A stretch of 64,000 nt of DNA from Streptomyces zinciresistens K42 (lineage in GTDB: Bacteria; Actinomycetota; Actinomycetes; Streptomycetales; Streptomycetaceae), in the NCBI RefSeq assembly GCF_000225525.1, contig NZ_AGBF01000012.1, positions 21,286 through 85,285 of the forward strand. Reading direction: 5' to 3'. Position numbers and translations under genes: made by a program. Under the pieces are notes generated by a model. That model was not told where the DNA came from. It ran no database searches and worked only from the letters and a program-made list of their open reading frames with translations. Shown here piece by piece: positions 42,251 to 50,722 of the stretch (positions within the stretch are counted from its first letter, which is position 1; each line of letters begins with the position of its first letter).

Positions 42251-43195
42251 TTGACGGATACCATCACCCATCCGGCGGCCGAGTCGTCCGCCCCGCACCC
42301 TAGCCGCAACGAACGCTTCCAGTTCACCACCGCTGTGCGCCAGCAGCGCCCGGCACGAATCCTCCTCGACGGTCCGCCCGGAGCGGGCACCACCTACACC
42401 GCCCTGGCCCTGGCCACCTCGATCGGCAAGCGGGTCGCCGTCATCGACACCCAGCGTGGCCGGGTGAGCGCCTACGCGGACACCTTCCCCTTCGACGCGT
42501 GCCCGCCTCTGAGCTACTACTCCCCCGAGACCCTGGTCACGGCCCTGGCTCATTGCGCCGACCAGCGCTACGACACCGTCGTGGTCTCGACCGCCTCACC
42601 CTTCTGGAGCGGGGCGGGCGGAGTACGCGAACAGGCCGACCGCGCCTCCAAGAGAGCCTCATCCGGCAGCACTTGGAGCGGCTGGCGCGAGGTACGCCCG
42701 ATCGAGCAGAACATGCTCGACGCACTGCTCGGATACCCCGGCCACGTCGTGGCCACCGTCCGGGACAAGCTCGACTACGTCGCTGAGGTCGACGAGTCCG
42801 GCCGGGTCCACCGCAGGATCGTCGGCCTGGCTCCGGTCGCCCGCGAAGGCATGGAGTACGACTTCGACCTCGTCGCCACGATGGACCACACCCACACCCT
42901 CGTGGTCGTCAAGGCCCCCACGGACGACCTGTCCGGCGCCGTCGAGACCAAGCCCGGCGCACGGTTCGCCGCCCGCATCACGGACTGGCTCAGCCAGGGC
43001 GAGGCCTTCGAGCCGCCGTTCGACCTCGCCGCCGAAGCCCTCCAGGCGGACCTGACGTTCGAGGAACTCGGCGACCTGATGCACCGCGTACGCCTGCGCC
43101 AGGCAGAGGGGCACCCGCTGCTGCTGCCCAACGGCGTCGGCATCACCCTGGGCGCTCACATCACCAAGCGCGGCAACGAACTGCGCCGGGACTGA
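42251..43195 (+). CDS. RecA/AAA-like protein with altered Walker A
   Basis: A protein of 314 residues from TTG behind CGGAGGAA. The fold resembles phage/plasmid single-strand annealing-associated or RecA-like ATPases: LLDGPPGAGTTYTALALA (residues 39-56), VAVIDTQRGRVSAYA and YDTVVVSTASPFW. In the P-loop the catalytic Lys (GK[ST]) is Thr47, so normal ATP hydrolysis is unlikely. Probably a DNA-metabolism protein of the mobile block with a special or lost ATPase function. Confidence 0.7.
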   Translation: MTDTITHPAAESSAPHPSRNERFQFTTAVRQQRPARILLDGPPGAGTTYTALALATSIGKRVAVIDTQRGRVSAYADTFPFDACPPLSYYSPETLVTALAHCADQRYDTVVVSTASPFWSGAGGVREQADRASKRASSGSTWSGWREVRPIEQNMLDALLGYPGHVVATVRDKLDYVAEVDESGRVHRRIVGLAPVAREGMEYDFDLVATMDHTHTLVVVKAPTDDLSGAVETKPGARFAARITDWLSQGEAFEPPFDLAAEALQADLTFEELGDLMHRVRLRQAEGHPLLLPNGVGITLGAHITKRGNELRRD

Positions 43196-43220
43196 GACCA
43201 CCGCTCAGACCCCTCTCCTC

Positions 43221-43264
43221 CCGCTCGGGCGCCGCGCAGCCCCGTGCTGCCCGCGCCCGAGCGG
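43221..43264 (+). terminator. Long hairpin after the ATPase gene
   Basis: CCGCTCGGGCGC (43221-43232) pairs with GCGCCCGAGCGG (43253-43264); the loop contains a second small stem (GCAGC/GCTGC). Another hairpin with GGTCCGGCC arms follows near 43295-43322. Together they likely stop the transcript before the next gene. Confidence 0.75.
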
Positions 43265-43345
43265 CCATCCCGAACTCTCCCTGTCCACACGGCGGTCCGG
43301 CCTGCCCATTTCCGGGCCGGACCCGCCGCGCCCTGAAAGGCCCCG

Positions 43346-44038
43346 ATGCCGCAGACCCTTCACCGGGACGACCCGCTCGTCCGCCTCCTCTCCACCTACC
43401 GCTCCATGTCGGATCGGCACAAGGCCGCCCTGGACCGCTACCTCGACGCAGACGGAGATATCGACGACGACCACCGTCGCGCCTACAGCAGGCGCGACCG
43501 CACCGCCGCCCTGGAGGCCCGCGACCTCCTGGAGCAGGCCATGGAATTGCTGACCGGACGCTTCACGCTCCCTGACGGCATGACCGTGACCGTCCCCGGC
43601 AGCAACCACTCCACCTACGCCGTGACCACGGGCCGCCTCGACGATCGCGCCCGAGCGGCCTTCCTGCACGGCCAGTGCCACGCGTTCGCCCGCGCTCTGT
43701 GCGACGAGACGGGATGGGAGATGGCCGTCATCCTCTCCGACTCGTGCAGCCTCGATCCCGACCTGTGCGGCACGAACGTGGCCCGCGACGTGTGCGGATG
43801 CCAGTTGGAACACCTCGTCGCCGTACGCCCCGACGGTGCCCACGTCGACATCACCGGGGCCCATCTGCCCGGCACGCTTCCGGACTTCGAAGATCAGGAG
43901 AGCATCGCGGTCACCGACACCGTGTGGTCCTCCATCCTTCGCTCCCCCTTCTGGCGCCGACCGGCAATCGACGTCGCCCGCACTCTCGTCGCCCCGCTGC
44001 TGGCGAGCCTGGATGGCCGGACGGAGGTGAGCGCGTGA
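43346..44038 (+). CDS. Hypothetical protein of the plasmid-like block
   Basis: A protein of 230 residues. The middle (HSTYAVTTGRLDDRARAAFLHG, then QCHAFARALCDETG) is followed by SDSCSLDPDLCG and DVCGCQLEHLVAVRPDG, with several cysteines. No family recognised. It is co-transcribed with the next gene (GTGA overlap). Such proteins are common in actinobacterial plasmids and phages. Confidence 0.55.
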   Translation: MPQTLHRDDPLVRLLSTYRSMSDRHKAALDRYLDADGDIDDDHRRAYSRRDRTAALEARDLLEQAMELLTGRFTLPDGMTVTVPGSNHSTYAVTTGRLDDRARAAFLHGQCHAFARALCDETGWEMAVILSDSCSLDPDLCGTNVARDVCGCQLEHLVAVRPDGAHVDITGAHLPGTLPDFEDQESIAVTDTVWSSILRSPFWRRPAIDVARTLVAPLLASLDGRTEVSA

Positions 44039-44451
44039 CCTGGCTGCGTACGACGGCACGCGTCGCGACGGACGGCGCAGCCCGCCTCCTGGTCCGGTGG
44101 ACCGACACCGTGACGTCCCGCTCGACCGTCCCCAACCCGGTGGTCGCGGTCCGCGCCGTTCAGCTGCTGCTCGCCGAGACGGGAGGCGGCGACTTCTACG
44201 AGGCCGTCCAGGAGAGGCTGACGGCACTCGGCTTCCCGCCGCTGGGCTGCGATGGCTGCAACGACCACCCGTGCACCTGCGACGCGGACGCCCTGGCTGA
44301 GCTGGTCGAAGCCCTCGGACCGCTCGGCGTGCGCGGCCTCGCCCGGTCGGCCGTCGAGTTGTTCGGCACCTACGGCGACCCGCACGACGTTCTCAGCACC
44401 ACGCAGGTAGACCAGTTGTGCGCGGCCGCCGATCTCTTCAACACCGAGTGA
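44035..44451 (+). CDS. Hypothetical protein
   Basis: A protein of 138 residues from the GTG overlapping the preceding stop. It has a CDGCNDHPCTCD motif near residue 80, a likely metal site, and helices after it (LAELVEALGPLGVRGLARSA). No family recognised. Its stop codon lies inside the upstream operator half of promoter 3. Confidence 0.55.
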   Translation: MTWLRTTARVATDGAARLLVRWTDTVTSRSTVPNPVVAVRAVQLLLAETGGGDFYEAVQERLTALGFPPLGCDGCNDHPCTCDADALAELVEALGPLGVRGLARSAVELFGTYGDPHDVLSTTQVDQLCAAADLFNTE

Positions 44452-44503
44452 CTCTTAAAACTTGCACCGACCGTTACCCCTGATGTAGTGTCTTAAGAGT
44501 CAC
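44448..44503 (+). promoter_or_regulatory. Operator-flanked promoter 3
   Basis: GTGACTCTTAA (44448-44458), -35-like TTGCAC (44462), 16-base spacer, -10 TGTAGT (44484) and GTCTTAAGAGTCAC (44490-44503). The outer elements are perfect inverted copies of each other (GTGACTCTTAA versus TTAAGAGTCAC). It matches promoter 1 in layout. Its transcript would begin just upstream of the structured RNA at 44512. Confidence 0.8.
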
Positions 44504-44511
44504 CTCGTAAT

Positions 44512-44614
44512 GCTGGTCTCTCCCTGAGACCAGCGGGGTGCGTCCGTAACTCAACTGCGGAGAGCCCGGCCGCAAAGCCGGAGACGCGGGATGGATACCC
44601 GCCGGACGCACCCC
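44512..44614 (+). ncRNA. Hairpin plus tRNA-like cloverleaf RNA
   Basis: First a hairpin with arms GCTGGTCTC/GAGACCAGC (44512-44534). Then 44535-44614 folds as a cloverleaf: a 12-bp closing stem (GGGGTGCGTCCG with CGGACGCACCCC), a D-like arm CTC/GAG, an anticodon-like stem CCGGC/GCCGG around CGCAAA, and a T-like stem GCGGG/CCCGC with loop ATGGATA. The D-arm string GTAACTCAACT and the GCA-A-A loop recall a cysteine tRNA. However, U33 and the TTCGA T-loop are gone and the stem is too long. A tRNA relic or tRNA mimic is likely. Confidence 0.6.
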
Positions 44615-44681
44615 TCCCCCTCCACCCAGGCACGCCCACCACGCCGTGCCCTGCCCATGCCCCCGTACTGACAGGACCTCT

Positions 44682-45173
44682 GTGCCCACGATCGAAGTCG
44701 CCACCCTCCTCGACCACTCCGACGCAGCCGGCCGCCCGGCGATCCTCAAGGCCGCCGTCGCGGCCGGCGTGCTGTGGAAGTGCCGGGAGACCACCTGCAG
44801 CCGTCACAACGACCGGGGCGAGGAGCTCTGCCGGGGATGCGGCCGCAACCGCAAGGGACACCCCCTGTCCGACGCACAGCCCGGCCTCTACTGCGCCCCG
44901 GACGAAATCTGGGAACGGCTGCGCGAAGAAGTCAGGGACCACTTCCTCACCCAGGCGATCACGCCGCTGCCGGACGCGGTCACCTTCCGTTGGCAGAGCG
45001 CGGACCACGCCTCGACCTGGTCGCTCACGGACTTGGTCCTGCACCACGGCGGCCGCCAGGAGCCCTACCGCACCGACCTCCAGGGCACCGAGATCGAGGA
45101 GTCGCTGGAGGAGGTCGCCCTCGCCGTCGAGCCGAGCTACCTCGAAGACCTCCGCATCACCCTCCAGCCCTGA
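44682..45173 (+). CDS. Hypothetical protein with N-terminal zinc-finger-like motif
   Basis: A protein of 163 residues from GTG behind AGGA. CRETTCSRHNDRGEELCRGC gives four spaced cysteines. The rest shows FRWQSADHASTWSLTDLVLH and acidic helices. It follows the tRNA-like element on the same transcript. No family recognised. Confidence 0.55.
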   Translation: MPTIEVATLLDHSDAAGRPAILKAAVAAGVLWKCRETTCSRHNDRGEELCRGCGRNRKGHPLSDAQPGLYCAPDEIWERLREEVRDHFLTQAITPLPDAVTFRWQSADHASTWSLTDLVLHHGGRQEPYRTDLQGTEIEESLEEVALAVEPSYLEDLRITLQP

Positions 45174-45228
45174 CCCACCCCGCCGACCGCCGGCGCACCG
45201 ACGCCCGAGACTCTGAAGGAGGACCACG

Positions 45229-46518
45229 ATGCCCGGGCCCGCCCACGCCACACCGCTGCCGTTCCATCTCGCGCTCGGCCTGCCCGGGCGTCCTTCCGTG
45301 TCGGTGACGTCCGACGTGCTCGAGCACGGCCAGGTCCGTTACGTCGTGCGGGGCCGACGCCTCCACGGCACCTTGATCGTCGTACCCGAAACGCCCTACG
45401 GCGGACCGCTCGAACCGCGCACGGTACGCGTCCACTTCGGCGACGGCACCGACCAGGTCAAGGCGTTCACGCCCCGCCCGGACGAGCCCGTCGTCAACGG
45501 CGTCCGCATCCACGGCGCCACCGAGTCCATCAACCCCGCGACCGTCCAGCGCGCGCACTACTTCCTCGCCTCCCGCGCGGTCGTCCTGCGCAACGGCTAT
45601 GAGAGCCGGCGTATCCCCGATGGGGCCCGCGCCGTGACCGAAGCCCTGGTCGTCGCCGTCGTACGCCACTGGCGACAGCGCCCCGACCGCAGCGACCTCA
45701 TCCGCGCGGCCGTCCGCCATAGCGCCGACGCCCAGGCGGCGTACGAGCGGCTCAAAGTCCGCGCCCTGGAGGAGGAACTGGCCGGGGTCCGCGCCGATCG
45801 GGCAGGCGCCCGCCATCGCAGCCGCCAGTTGACCGGCCTGGTGCGGCGCCGCCAGCCGCCCGTCCAGGCTCCCCATGCCATCCCCGTACGGCTTCCGCTC
45901 GCCGCGAGCGACGGCACGGACATGGGCGCCCTGACTGTGCGGGAGCTCGAGGTCAACGTGCTCCCCGGCCGGGTGGTGTACGAGATCAGCGGCCCGCGCG
46001 TGGGACGCGGCCTGGTCACCCTCGGCCCGGACATCTGCGGCAGCTCCCCGCTGCCCGGAGGGCTCTATGCCTGCTGGGGCAGGCCCACGAACGCGGCCTG
46101 GTCCACCAAGGACCGCATCGGCATGCCCAAGGTCAACGGCGTCACCGTGCACGGCGGTTGGAGTCACAGCGGACGAACCGTGACCGCGACCTCCCCCGAC
46201 ACCTCCAAGGCCCAAGTGCCCGCCGGCCCCGGCCGGACCGTATCGGTCTCCCCCCTGACTCAGCGCCGTGCCGCAGCCGTGCTGCGCGCCCTCGCCGTCC
46301 ACTTCACCTCCCGCCGCGACCTGGAGGCACTGCGCATCGCCGCCGGCAAGCAGAACGCCGAGCGCGCTCGCACCCGTGTCTCCGAGGAACTGGACCGCCT
46401 GCGCAGACGCGAAACGCAACTCACCCGCCGACTGCACCAACACCGCGCCCGTGAGGCCCACTTCACGGCCCTGCTCCCGCCCACGACCTCTCCCGCGGCA
46501 CGCTCGCGCGCCGCCTGA
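45229..46518 (+). CDS. Hypothetical protein with internal duplication and coiled coils
   Basis: A protein of 429 residues. Two similar halves can be seen: VNGVRIHGA followed by a basic coiled region (AYERLKVRALEEELAGVRAD), and VNGVTVHGG followed by another coiled region (RVSEELDRLRRRETQLTRRL). Each half begins with a beta-rich part (VRYVVRGRRLHGTLIVVPE and VVYEISGPRVGRGLVTLGPD). An AAGGAGG site precedes the ATG. Function unknown; a structural or DNA-associated protein is possible. Confidence 0.6.
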   Translation: MPGPAHATPLPFHLALGLPGRPSVSVTSDVLEHGQVRYVVRGRRLHGTLIVVPETPYGGPLEPRTVRVHFGDGTDQVKAFTPRPDEPVVNGVRIHGATESINPATVQRAHYFLASRAVVLRNGYESRRIPDGARAVTEALVVAVVRHWRQRPDRSDLIRAAVRHSADAQAAYERLKVRALEEELAGVRADRAGARHRSRQLTGLVRRRQPPVQAPHAIPVRLPLAASDGTDMGALTVRELEVNVLPGRVVYEISGPRVGRGLVTLGPDICGSSPLPGGLYACWGRPTNAAWSTKDRIGMPKVNGVTVHGGWSHSGRTVTATSPDTSKAQVPAGPGRTVSVSPLTQRRAAAVLRALAVHFTSRRDLEALRIAAGKQNAERARTRVSEELDRLRRRETQLTRRLHQHRAREAHFTALLPPTTSPAARSRAA

Positions 46519-46647
46519 CTCCGCCACCGGCGGCCTCGGCGCCGCACCCGACCTGATCGCACACCGCTTACGACCGTTCCGCCCGAGCATGAGCGGACTC
46601 CCCCGGCCCGGGCGCCTCCCGCGCCCGAGCCCGACGAAAGGACTCTG

Positions 46648-47628
46648 TTGCCCCTCAGCCCCACCGGCGCCAAGATCCTCGCCTCGCACGAGAACGGCAT
46701 CGTCACCGGTCACCCGGCTGCCCTGGACCGTCTCGAAGGCGACCGGCTGATCTGCCGTGCCAACGGCGTACGCGTGATGACGGAAGCCGGACGCCAGGCT
46801 TTGAGGGCCTGGCTGGACGAGCACGGGGAGCCGCCCCAGGACACGGCTCCTGGTCTGTTGCCGAAGCTGCCGCCCAAGCCCCACGAGGCGGTCATCACTG
46901 CCGCACGTCGTCCCGACCAGCTCGTCGCCGGCCGGGACGACGAGGCCTACCACCGCGGCGAGACGTGGTTCCGCACGCCGACGCTGAAGGTAGTCAACGC
47001 GGCGGGGTACGCCGACGTCCGCCCTGCATCGTGGAGAGCAGGGACCAGGACCTGGGAAGAGTCCGGAGCCTCCTTGTACCTGACCGAAGCCGGCCGCGAG
47101 TACGCACGCCAGCGCGGGAGCGTGAACGTGCGCCGTCGGCGCGTCGTCATCGTCCAGTGCGGGGACAAGAAGGCTGAGCCGAGCTGGGAGACGTACCACT
47201 ACCGCGGCGTGATCCCCGCAGGCCAGTTGTACATCGGCCAGTACCACCGATCTCTGCGGCAGGCGGCGGACGCTCTGACCGACGTATCCCTCATCCGTAT
47301 CCTGTCAGCGCTCCACGGAATCGTGACGCTTGCCCAGCCGCTGCCTCCGTACAACGTGAGGCTCGGCGATGAACGAGCCGTCACCGCCGAAAAGGTCGCC
47401 CTTCATACGGCGGCGCTGGGCACCGACGACGCTGACGTGATCTTTCTCGGCGCCCACAGCTACGCGGACCTGCTGCGCGTCTCTGTCCCCCACCTGTTCA
47501 CCCCCCTCTCTGGAGGAATCGGTGAGCATCGCGGTCTGTGCAAGCGGGCTAGTGAGGACAGCGACCTCCGGGAGGCGTGGTGGGAAGAGGCCGCCAAGCT
47601 CTTCGACCGGCATCACCCCCAGCCGTAG
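46648..47628 (+). CDS. Winged-helix plus DUF6884/YaaA-like protein
   Basis: A protein of 326 residues. The N-terminal two thirds contain winged-helix-like repeats (RLICRANGVRVMTEAGRQAL). The C-terminal third reads VVIVQCGDKKAEPS, YIGQYHRSLRQAADAL and IRILSALHGIVTLAQPLPPY. This matches the DUF6884/YaaA-like domain, in which the QCGdkKa, lSAlhGlv and pYn motifs are conserved. Such domains occur in phage, plasmid and defence loci. Starts at TTG. Confidence 0.65.
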   Translation: MPLSPTGAKILASHENGIVTGHPAALDRLEGDRLICRANGVRVMTEAGRQALRAWLDEHGEPPQDTAPGLLPKLPPKPHEAVITAARRPDQLVAGRDDEAYHRGETWFRTPTLKVVNAAGYADVRPASWRAGTRTWEESGASLYLTEAGREYARQRGSVNVRRRRVVIVQCGDKKAEPSWETYHYRGVIPAGQLYIGQYHRSLRQAADALTDVSLIRILSALHGIVTLAQPLPPYNVRLGDERAVTAEKVALHTAALGTDDADVIFLGAHSYADLLRVSVPHLFTPLSGGIGEHRGLCKRASEDSDLREAWWEEAAKLFDRHHPQP

Positions 47629-47836
47629 CGGAACCTGCCTCTGCAGGGGCAGCTTGCCGTGTGCCAGAAGCCGCCATGGCCAGGAGGCGAGAGGAGCCCG
47701 AGGTACGCAACCACGGTCTGCTCGTCGTGATGCTTTGCCAAGAATGTCCGGGCCGCTGACCGCTCCACAGCACTGTGTCCCGGCGTGCGGCACGTTCTGC
47801 CCGCATGGAGACGGCACGCGCCCCCTTTGCCAGGGC

Positions 47837-48838
47837 TCACCGATCCATCAGCGGAATGTCATCGGGGACAAGATCGTCTCGCACGCGCTGGAAGACCACA
47901 GGGTGGCGGAACCGCCCCGCGTCGACGGCTGTGTCAGCGAGGAACTCCGCCACCAATTCTGGTCGCACAGGCTGGTGGTGCAGCTCAGTCTGTGTGCCCC
48001 ACCCTGCGCTGAACCGGCGGCCTGTCCATGGGTGTTCGGGGCCGCCGAGGACGAGCCGCTGTGCGAGATCGCGTCGCATCGCGGTCGGCAGCGGAGTGGT
48101 CCGAGCGACCAGCCGTAGGCGGCCGTCGGTGTCATAGCGGCCCAGCAGCAGGGTGGTCGGGTTGTCGACGGGTCCGGTGACCGAGGCGATGATCGCTTCG
48201 GCCGTCGTGCGCGAACGCACCTTGACCCAGGCACGCTGGTCGAGCAGAACCGGCTGGGACTGTCCTTTGACGACCACGCCTTCGATGCCGACCGTGCCCC
48301 AGGAGGGGTCCAGCCAGTCCTGAGCCTGGCGCCGGTCCGTCGTAGCGGGGCACAAGGTGAACGGGGCTTTGAGCGTGTGGCGGGCGAAGAGGTCTTCGAG
48401 GTGGCCGCGCCGTCGGCTGTAAGGGAGCTCAAGCAGCTCGGCTCCCGCGATCTGGAGGACGTCGAAGACGATCAGGTGCGCAGGTTTCTCGCTGGCCGCC
48501 TGGATGGCTTTGCGGCCCCGCCGGCGAGCACGGTGCTGCAGTTCGATGAAGTCCAATCGACCTTCATGCGGCACCACTAGTTCACCGTCCAGGACCAGGT
48601 CCTCCGCGGCGACCGCGGCCGCTGCCTCGGCGATGTCGGGGAACGAGGCCGTCAGGTCTGCACCGCGGCGGGACTGCACCATCACCAGGCCGGGGCGGGC
48701 GAAGACGATGGCCCGGAATCCGTCGGGCTTCGGCTCGAAGGCGAGGCCGCCGGGCAGCGCGCCCTCCGGGGGCAGATCCCGCCGTGCTTCGGCCAGCATC
48801 GGCTTGATCGGAGGGGTCAGGGCCACGGGAACACACAT
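47837..48838 (-). CDS. ATP-dependent DNA ligase (LigC/LigD-ligase-like)
   Basis: A protein of 333 residues. The adenylation motif I is EPKPDGFRA (Lys37), then LDGELVV (motif III), FDVLQIAG, EGVVVKG (motif IV) and WVKVRS (motif V), followed by an OB-fold tail. It corresponds to the ligase portion of actinobacterial non-homologous end-joining enzymes, without nuclease or polymerase domains. No Ku gene is present in the window. It is the first of a minus-strand series reading away from the integrase region. Confidence 0.9.
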   Translation of the reverse strand: MCVPVALTPPIKPMLAEARRDLPPEGALPGGLAFEPKPDGFRAIVFARPGLVMVQSRRGADLTASFPDIAEAAAAVAAEDLVLDGELVVPHEGRLDFIELQHRARRRGRKAIQAASEKPAHLIVFDVLQIAGAELLELPYSRRRGHLEDLFARHTLKAPFTLCPATTDRRQAQDWLDPSWGTVGIEGVVVKGQSQPVLLDQRAWVKVRSRTTAEAIIASVTGPVDNPTTLLLGRYDTDGRLRLVARTTPLPTAMRRDLAQRLVLGGPEHPWTGRRFSAGWGTQTELHHQPVRPELVAEFLADTAVDAGRFRHPVVFQRVRDDLVPDDIPLMDR

Positions 48839-48931
48839 ACGGGATGTCCCGGCGGTGCGCGCTGCACGGCGGCCGAACGGGCGCGGGCCGATGGTGTGAC
48901 GGCCCAGTCGAGGCTCCAGCCTTCGCGCCGG

Positions 48932-49117
48932 CTAAGCGAGCGCGCCGAGGGCGATGTGGACAGGGGCAGACAGGTCGACGATTCCAATCCTGTCCGCGAG
49001 GCTCGCAGCAGCGACAAGGAGGCCCCAAAAGACCGGCTGGTGCTCGGCGCGCACCAAGCCCCACAGAGCCAGTACGGCACCGGCAGCCCCGGCAATCAGG
49101 ACGCCGCCCTCCACCAC
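48932..49117 (-). CDS. Small two-helix membrane protein
   Basis: A protein of 61 residues with two hydrophobic helices, GGVLIAGAAGAVLALWGLV and VFWGLLVAAASLADRI. There is no signal sequence or recognised domain. The composition is typical of small actinobacterial membrane proteins. Plausible but unproven; it is in line with neighbouring minus-strand genes. Confidence 0.45.
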   Translation of the reverse strand: MVEGGVLIAGAAGAVLALWGLVRAEHQPVFWGLLVAAASLADRIGIVDLSAPVHIALGALA

Positions 49118-49167
49118 GTCGTGCTCCTCTCCTTCTACCCGGCCGTCGACACGCTGGGCGTTAGGGC

Positions 49168-49485
49168 TCAGGCCGTGGCGGCCTCGAACCTCTCCAGCAG
49201 CAGTTGCCTCTGACGGGCACCAAGCCCCTGGACCCGTCGGCTGGTGGCGATGTCGAGTTCGGACATGATCTGGCCGGCGCGGACCTTGCCGATGCCGGGG
49301 AGCGACTCCAGCAGGTTGCGCACAGGCGTCCGTCGGACGATAGCGCTGTCGCTCTCCAGCAGTTCTCGCAGGGTACGGCGGCCCTGCTTGAGTTCGGCAA
49401 GGACGAGGGCGCGCTCCTTACGCGAGGCTGCGGCCTTCTCCAGTGCGGCGGTCCGCTGTTCCGGCGTCAATGGGGGCAAAGGCAT
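49168..49485 (-). CDS. sIHF/mIHF-like nucleoid protein
   Basis: A protein of 105 residues starting MPLPPLTPEQRTAALEKAAA, very like Streptomyces sIHF. The DNA-binding helix-two-turn-helix segment is NLLESLPGIGKVRAGQIMSE, ending in SRRVQGLGARQRQLLLERF. It binds and bends DNA and supports site-specific recombination. Streptomyces chromosomes carry one essential copy, so this one is probably an extra paralogue on the mobile region, though it could be the core gene. Confidence 0.85.
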   Translation of the reverse strand: MPLPPLTPEQRTAALEKAAASRKERALVLAELKQGRRTLRELLESDSAIVRRTPVRNLLESLPGIGKVRAGQIMSELDIATSRRVQGLGARQRQLLLERFEAATA

Positions 49486-49609
49486 GGGCGGGTTCCTCTT
49501 TCATCGGCTGATCGGGTGGGTCATGCGGACAACGGATGGGGCTGCCGAGCCCGGGCTTCGTGCAATGCCCCATAGCCGGTCCGCTGCGCGTCCGGGGCAT
49601 CCATGACGG

Positions 49610-49816
49610 TCATGGCCCTGAGCGCCGCGAGGGTCGGCGGCGGGCGGCTCGTTCGGCCTCCTCTTCCTCCCACACCTGGGCGTACTCGGCGGCAACAGCC
49701 GGGTCGGTGTAGGCCGGTTCGAGGAAGATGCGCTGAGGGTCGGGCTTGGGTGCGACGGGCTGACGGCGGCGGACTGCCGACGTCTCCACGCGGCGCGAGC
49801 GGATCGTGGGTGGCAA
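49610..49816 (-). CDS. Small charged hypothetical protein
   Basis: A protein of 68 residues: MPPTIRSRRVETSAVRRRQP, then FLEPAYTDPAVAAEYAQVWE and an Arg-rich end. Codon use fits the minus strand, and it follows the sIHF-like gene's orientation. No family recognised. Confidence 0.4.
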   Translation of the reverse strand: MPPTIRSRRVETSAVRRRQPVAPKPDPQRIFLEPAYTDPAVAAEYAQVWEEEEAERAARRRPSRRSGP

Positions 49817-49918
49817 AGAGTCTCCTGTTGAGCGGCTTCGGAACGGTGGGGCTGGGCCGCTTGGCGAGTTCAGGTACGAGTCGGCTCGCCGGGGTGGTCG
49901 ACCACCCGATGCCGACGC

Positions 49919-50593
49919 TCACCGTATGCCTACTGGCGTACCAAGATTGGTGCGGTGAGTGGGGCTGAGCGCCTCGGCGAACGCGCTGACGTGGTCAGCG
50001 GCGGCACGCAACCCGTGAGAGGAGCCGAGTTCCAGCAGCGGTCGTACGACGGGGGTCCCGATCACCACTCCACTGACCAGGCTCCGGACCTGCGCCGCCT
50101 TGTCGGGTGTGGAGATCCCGATGCCGGTGACCACCGGTGTAGGGCCGGCGGCGTGCAGCCGCTCGGTGAACGTGGTGAGTGCAGGGATGTCGAGCTGTCC
50201 GGTGTAGCCGGTGCGGGCGTCGGCGGCCGGCGCATACACCCACCCGGTCGCCGTGGCGGCGATGCGGTCCAGCTCTGCGTCGCTGGCCTGCCGCGAGACA
50301 AGTTGCGGAGTGTGGACACCAGCGGCGCGTGCGGCCGCCATCCACGGTCCGGCCTGTTCGGAGGGCAAGTCAACGATCATCGCTCCGGCGGCTCCAGCGG
50401 AGGCGAGGTCGCGGGCGAAGTGGGTTGGCCCCCAGTCGCGAACGGAGGCCCAGTACGCCATCACGACGACGGACGCCTCGGTCGTGGCCGCCACTCGGTT
50501 CACGGTCCGCAGAGCGTCGAGGACACCGGTGCCCTGGCGCAGCGCCTGCTGGTAGGCGGCCGTGATCAGAGGGCCGTCGAACAGGGGCTCGTG
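49919..50593 (-). pseudogene. TrpA-like gene, N-terminus lost
   Basis: The C-terminal three quarters of a tryptophan synthase alpha-like protein: HEPLFDGPLITAAYQQAL, VVVMAYWASV, AGAAGAMIVDLPSEQ, GWVYAPAADARTGYTGQL and GIGISTPDKAAQVRSLVSGV. Homology begins abruptly at the (D)PLxDGP strand near 50593; the first 55-60 residues, including the catalytic Glu, are missing. The upstream end is close to the Tn554-type transposase genes, so the transposon may have cut it. Confidence 0.7.
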
Positions 50594-50722
50594 GTATTTA
50601 CCGACCTGCCTGGGAGTCTCCGCATCACCCGTTTGGGTCGCCTGTTGAGCTGTCCCGGGTGCGTTAACCAACTGCGCCCGTAGTCTCCGGCACGTACTCG
50701 AAGAGCTTGGGGCGGGCGGGGA
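50594..50722. other. Presumed left junction of the Tn554-type element
   Basis: A 130-base strip between the end of trpA homology and the tnpA start, unrelated to TrpA. Tn554-type elements carry short unpaired ends and make no target duplication, so the end cannot be pinned from sequence alone. The likely left end lies somewhere here. Confidence 0.35.

Noticed and set aside
44535..44614. A normal tRNA-Cys gene.
   Set aside because: The T-loop is ATGGATA instead of TTCGA, U33 is missing, the anticodon-like loop has six bases and the acceptor stem is about 12 bp.
45157..47247. A minus-strand open frame of about 700 codons.
   Set aside because: It is antisense to the genes at 45229 and 46648, which have ribosome sites and coupling on the plus strand.
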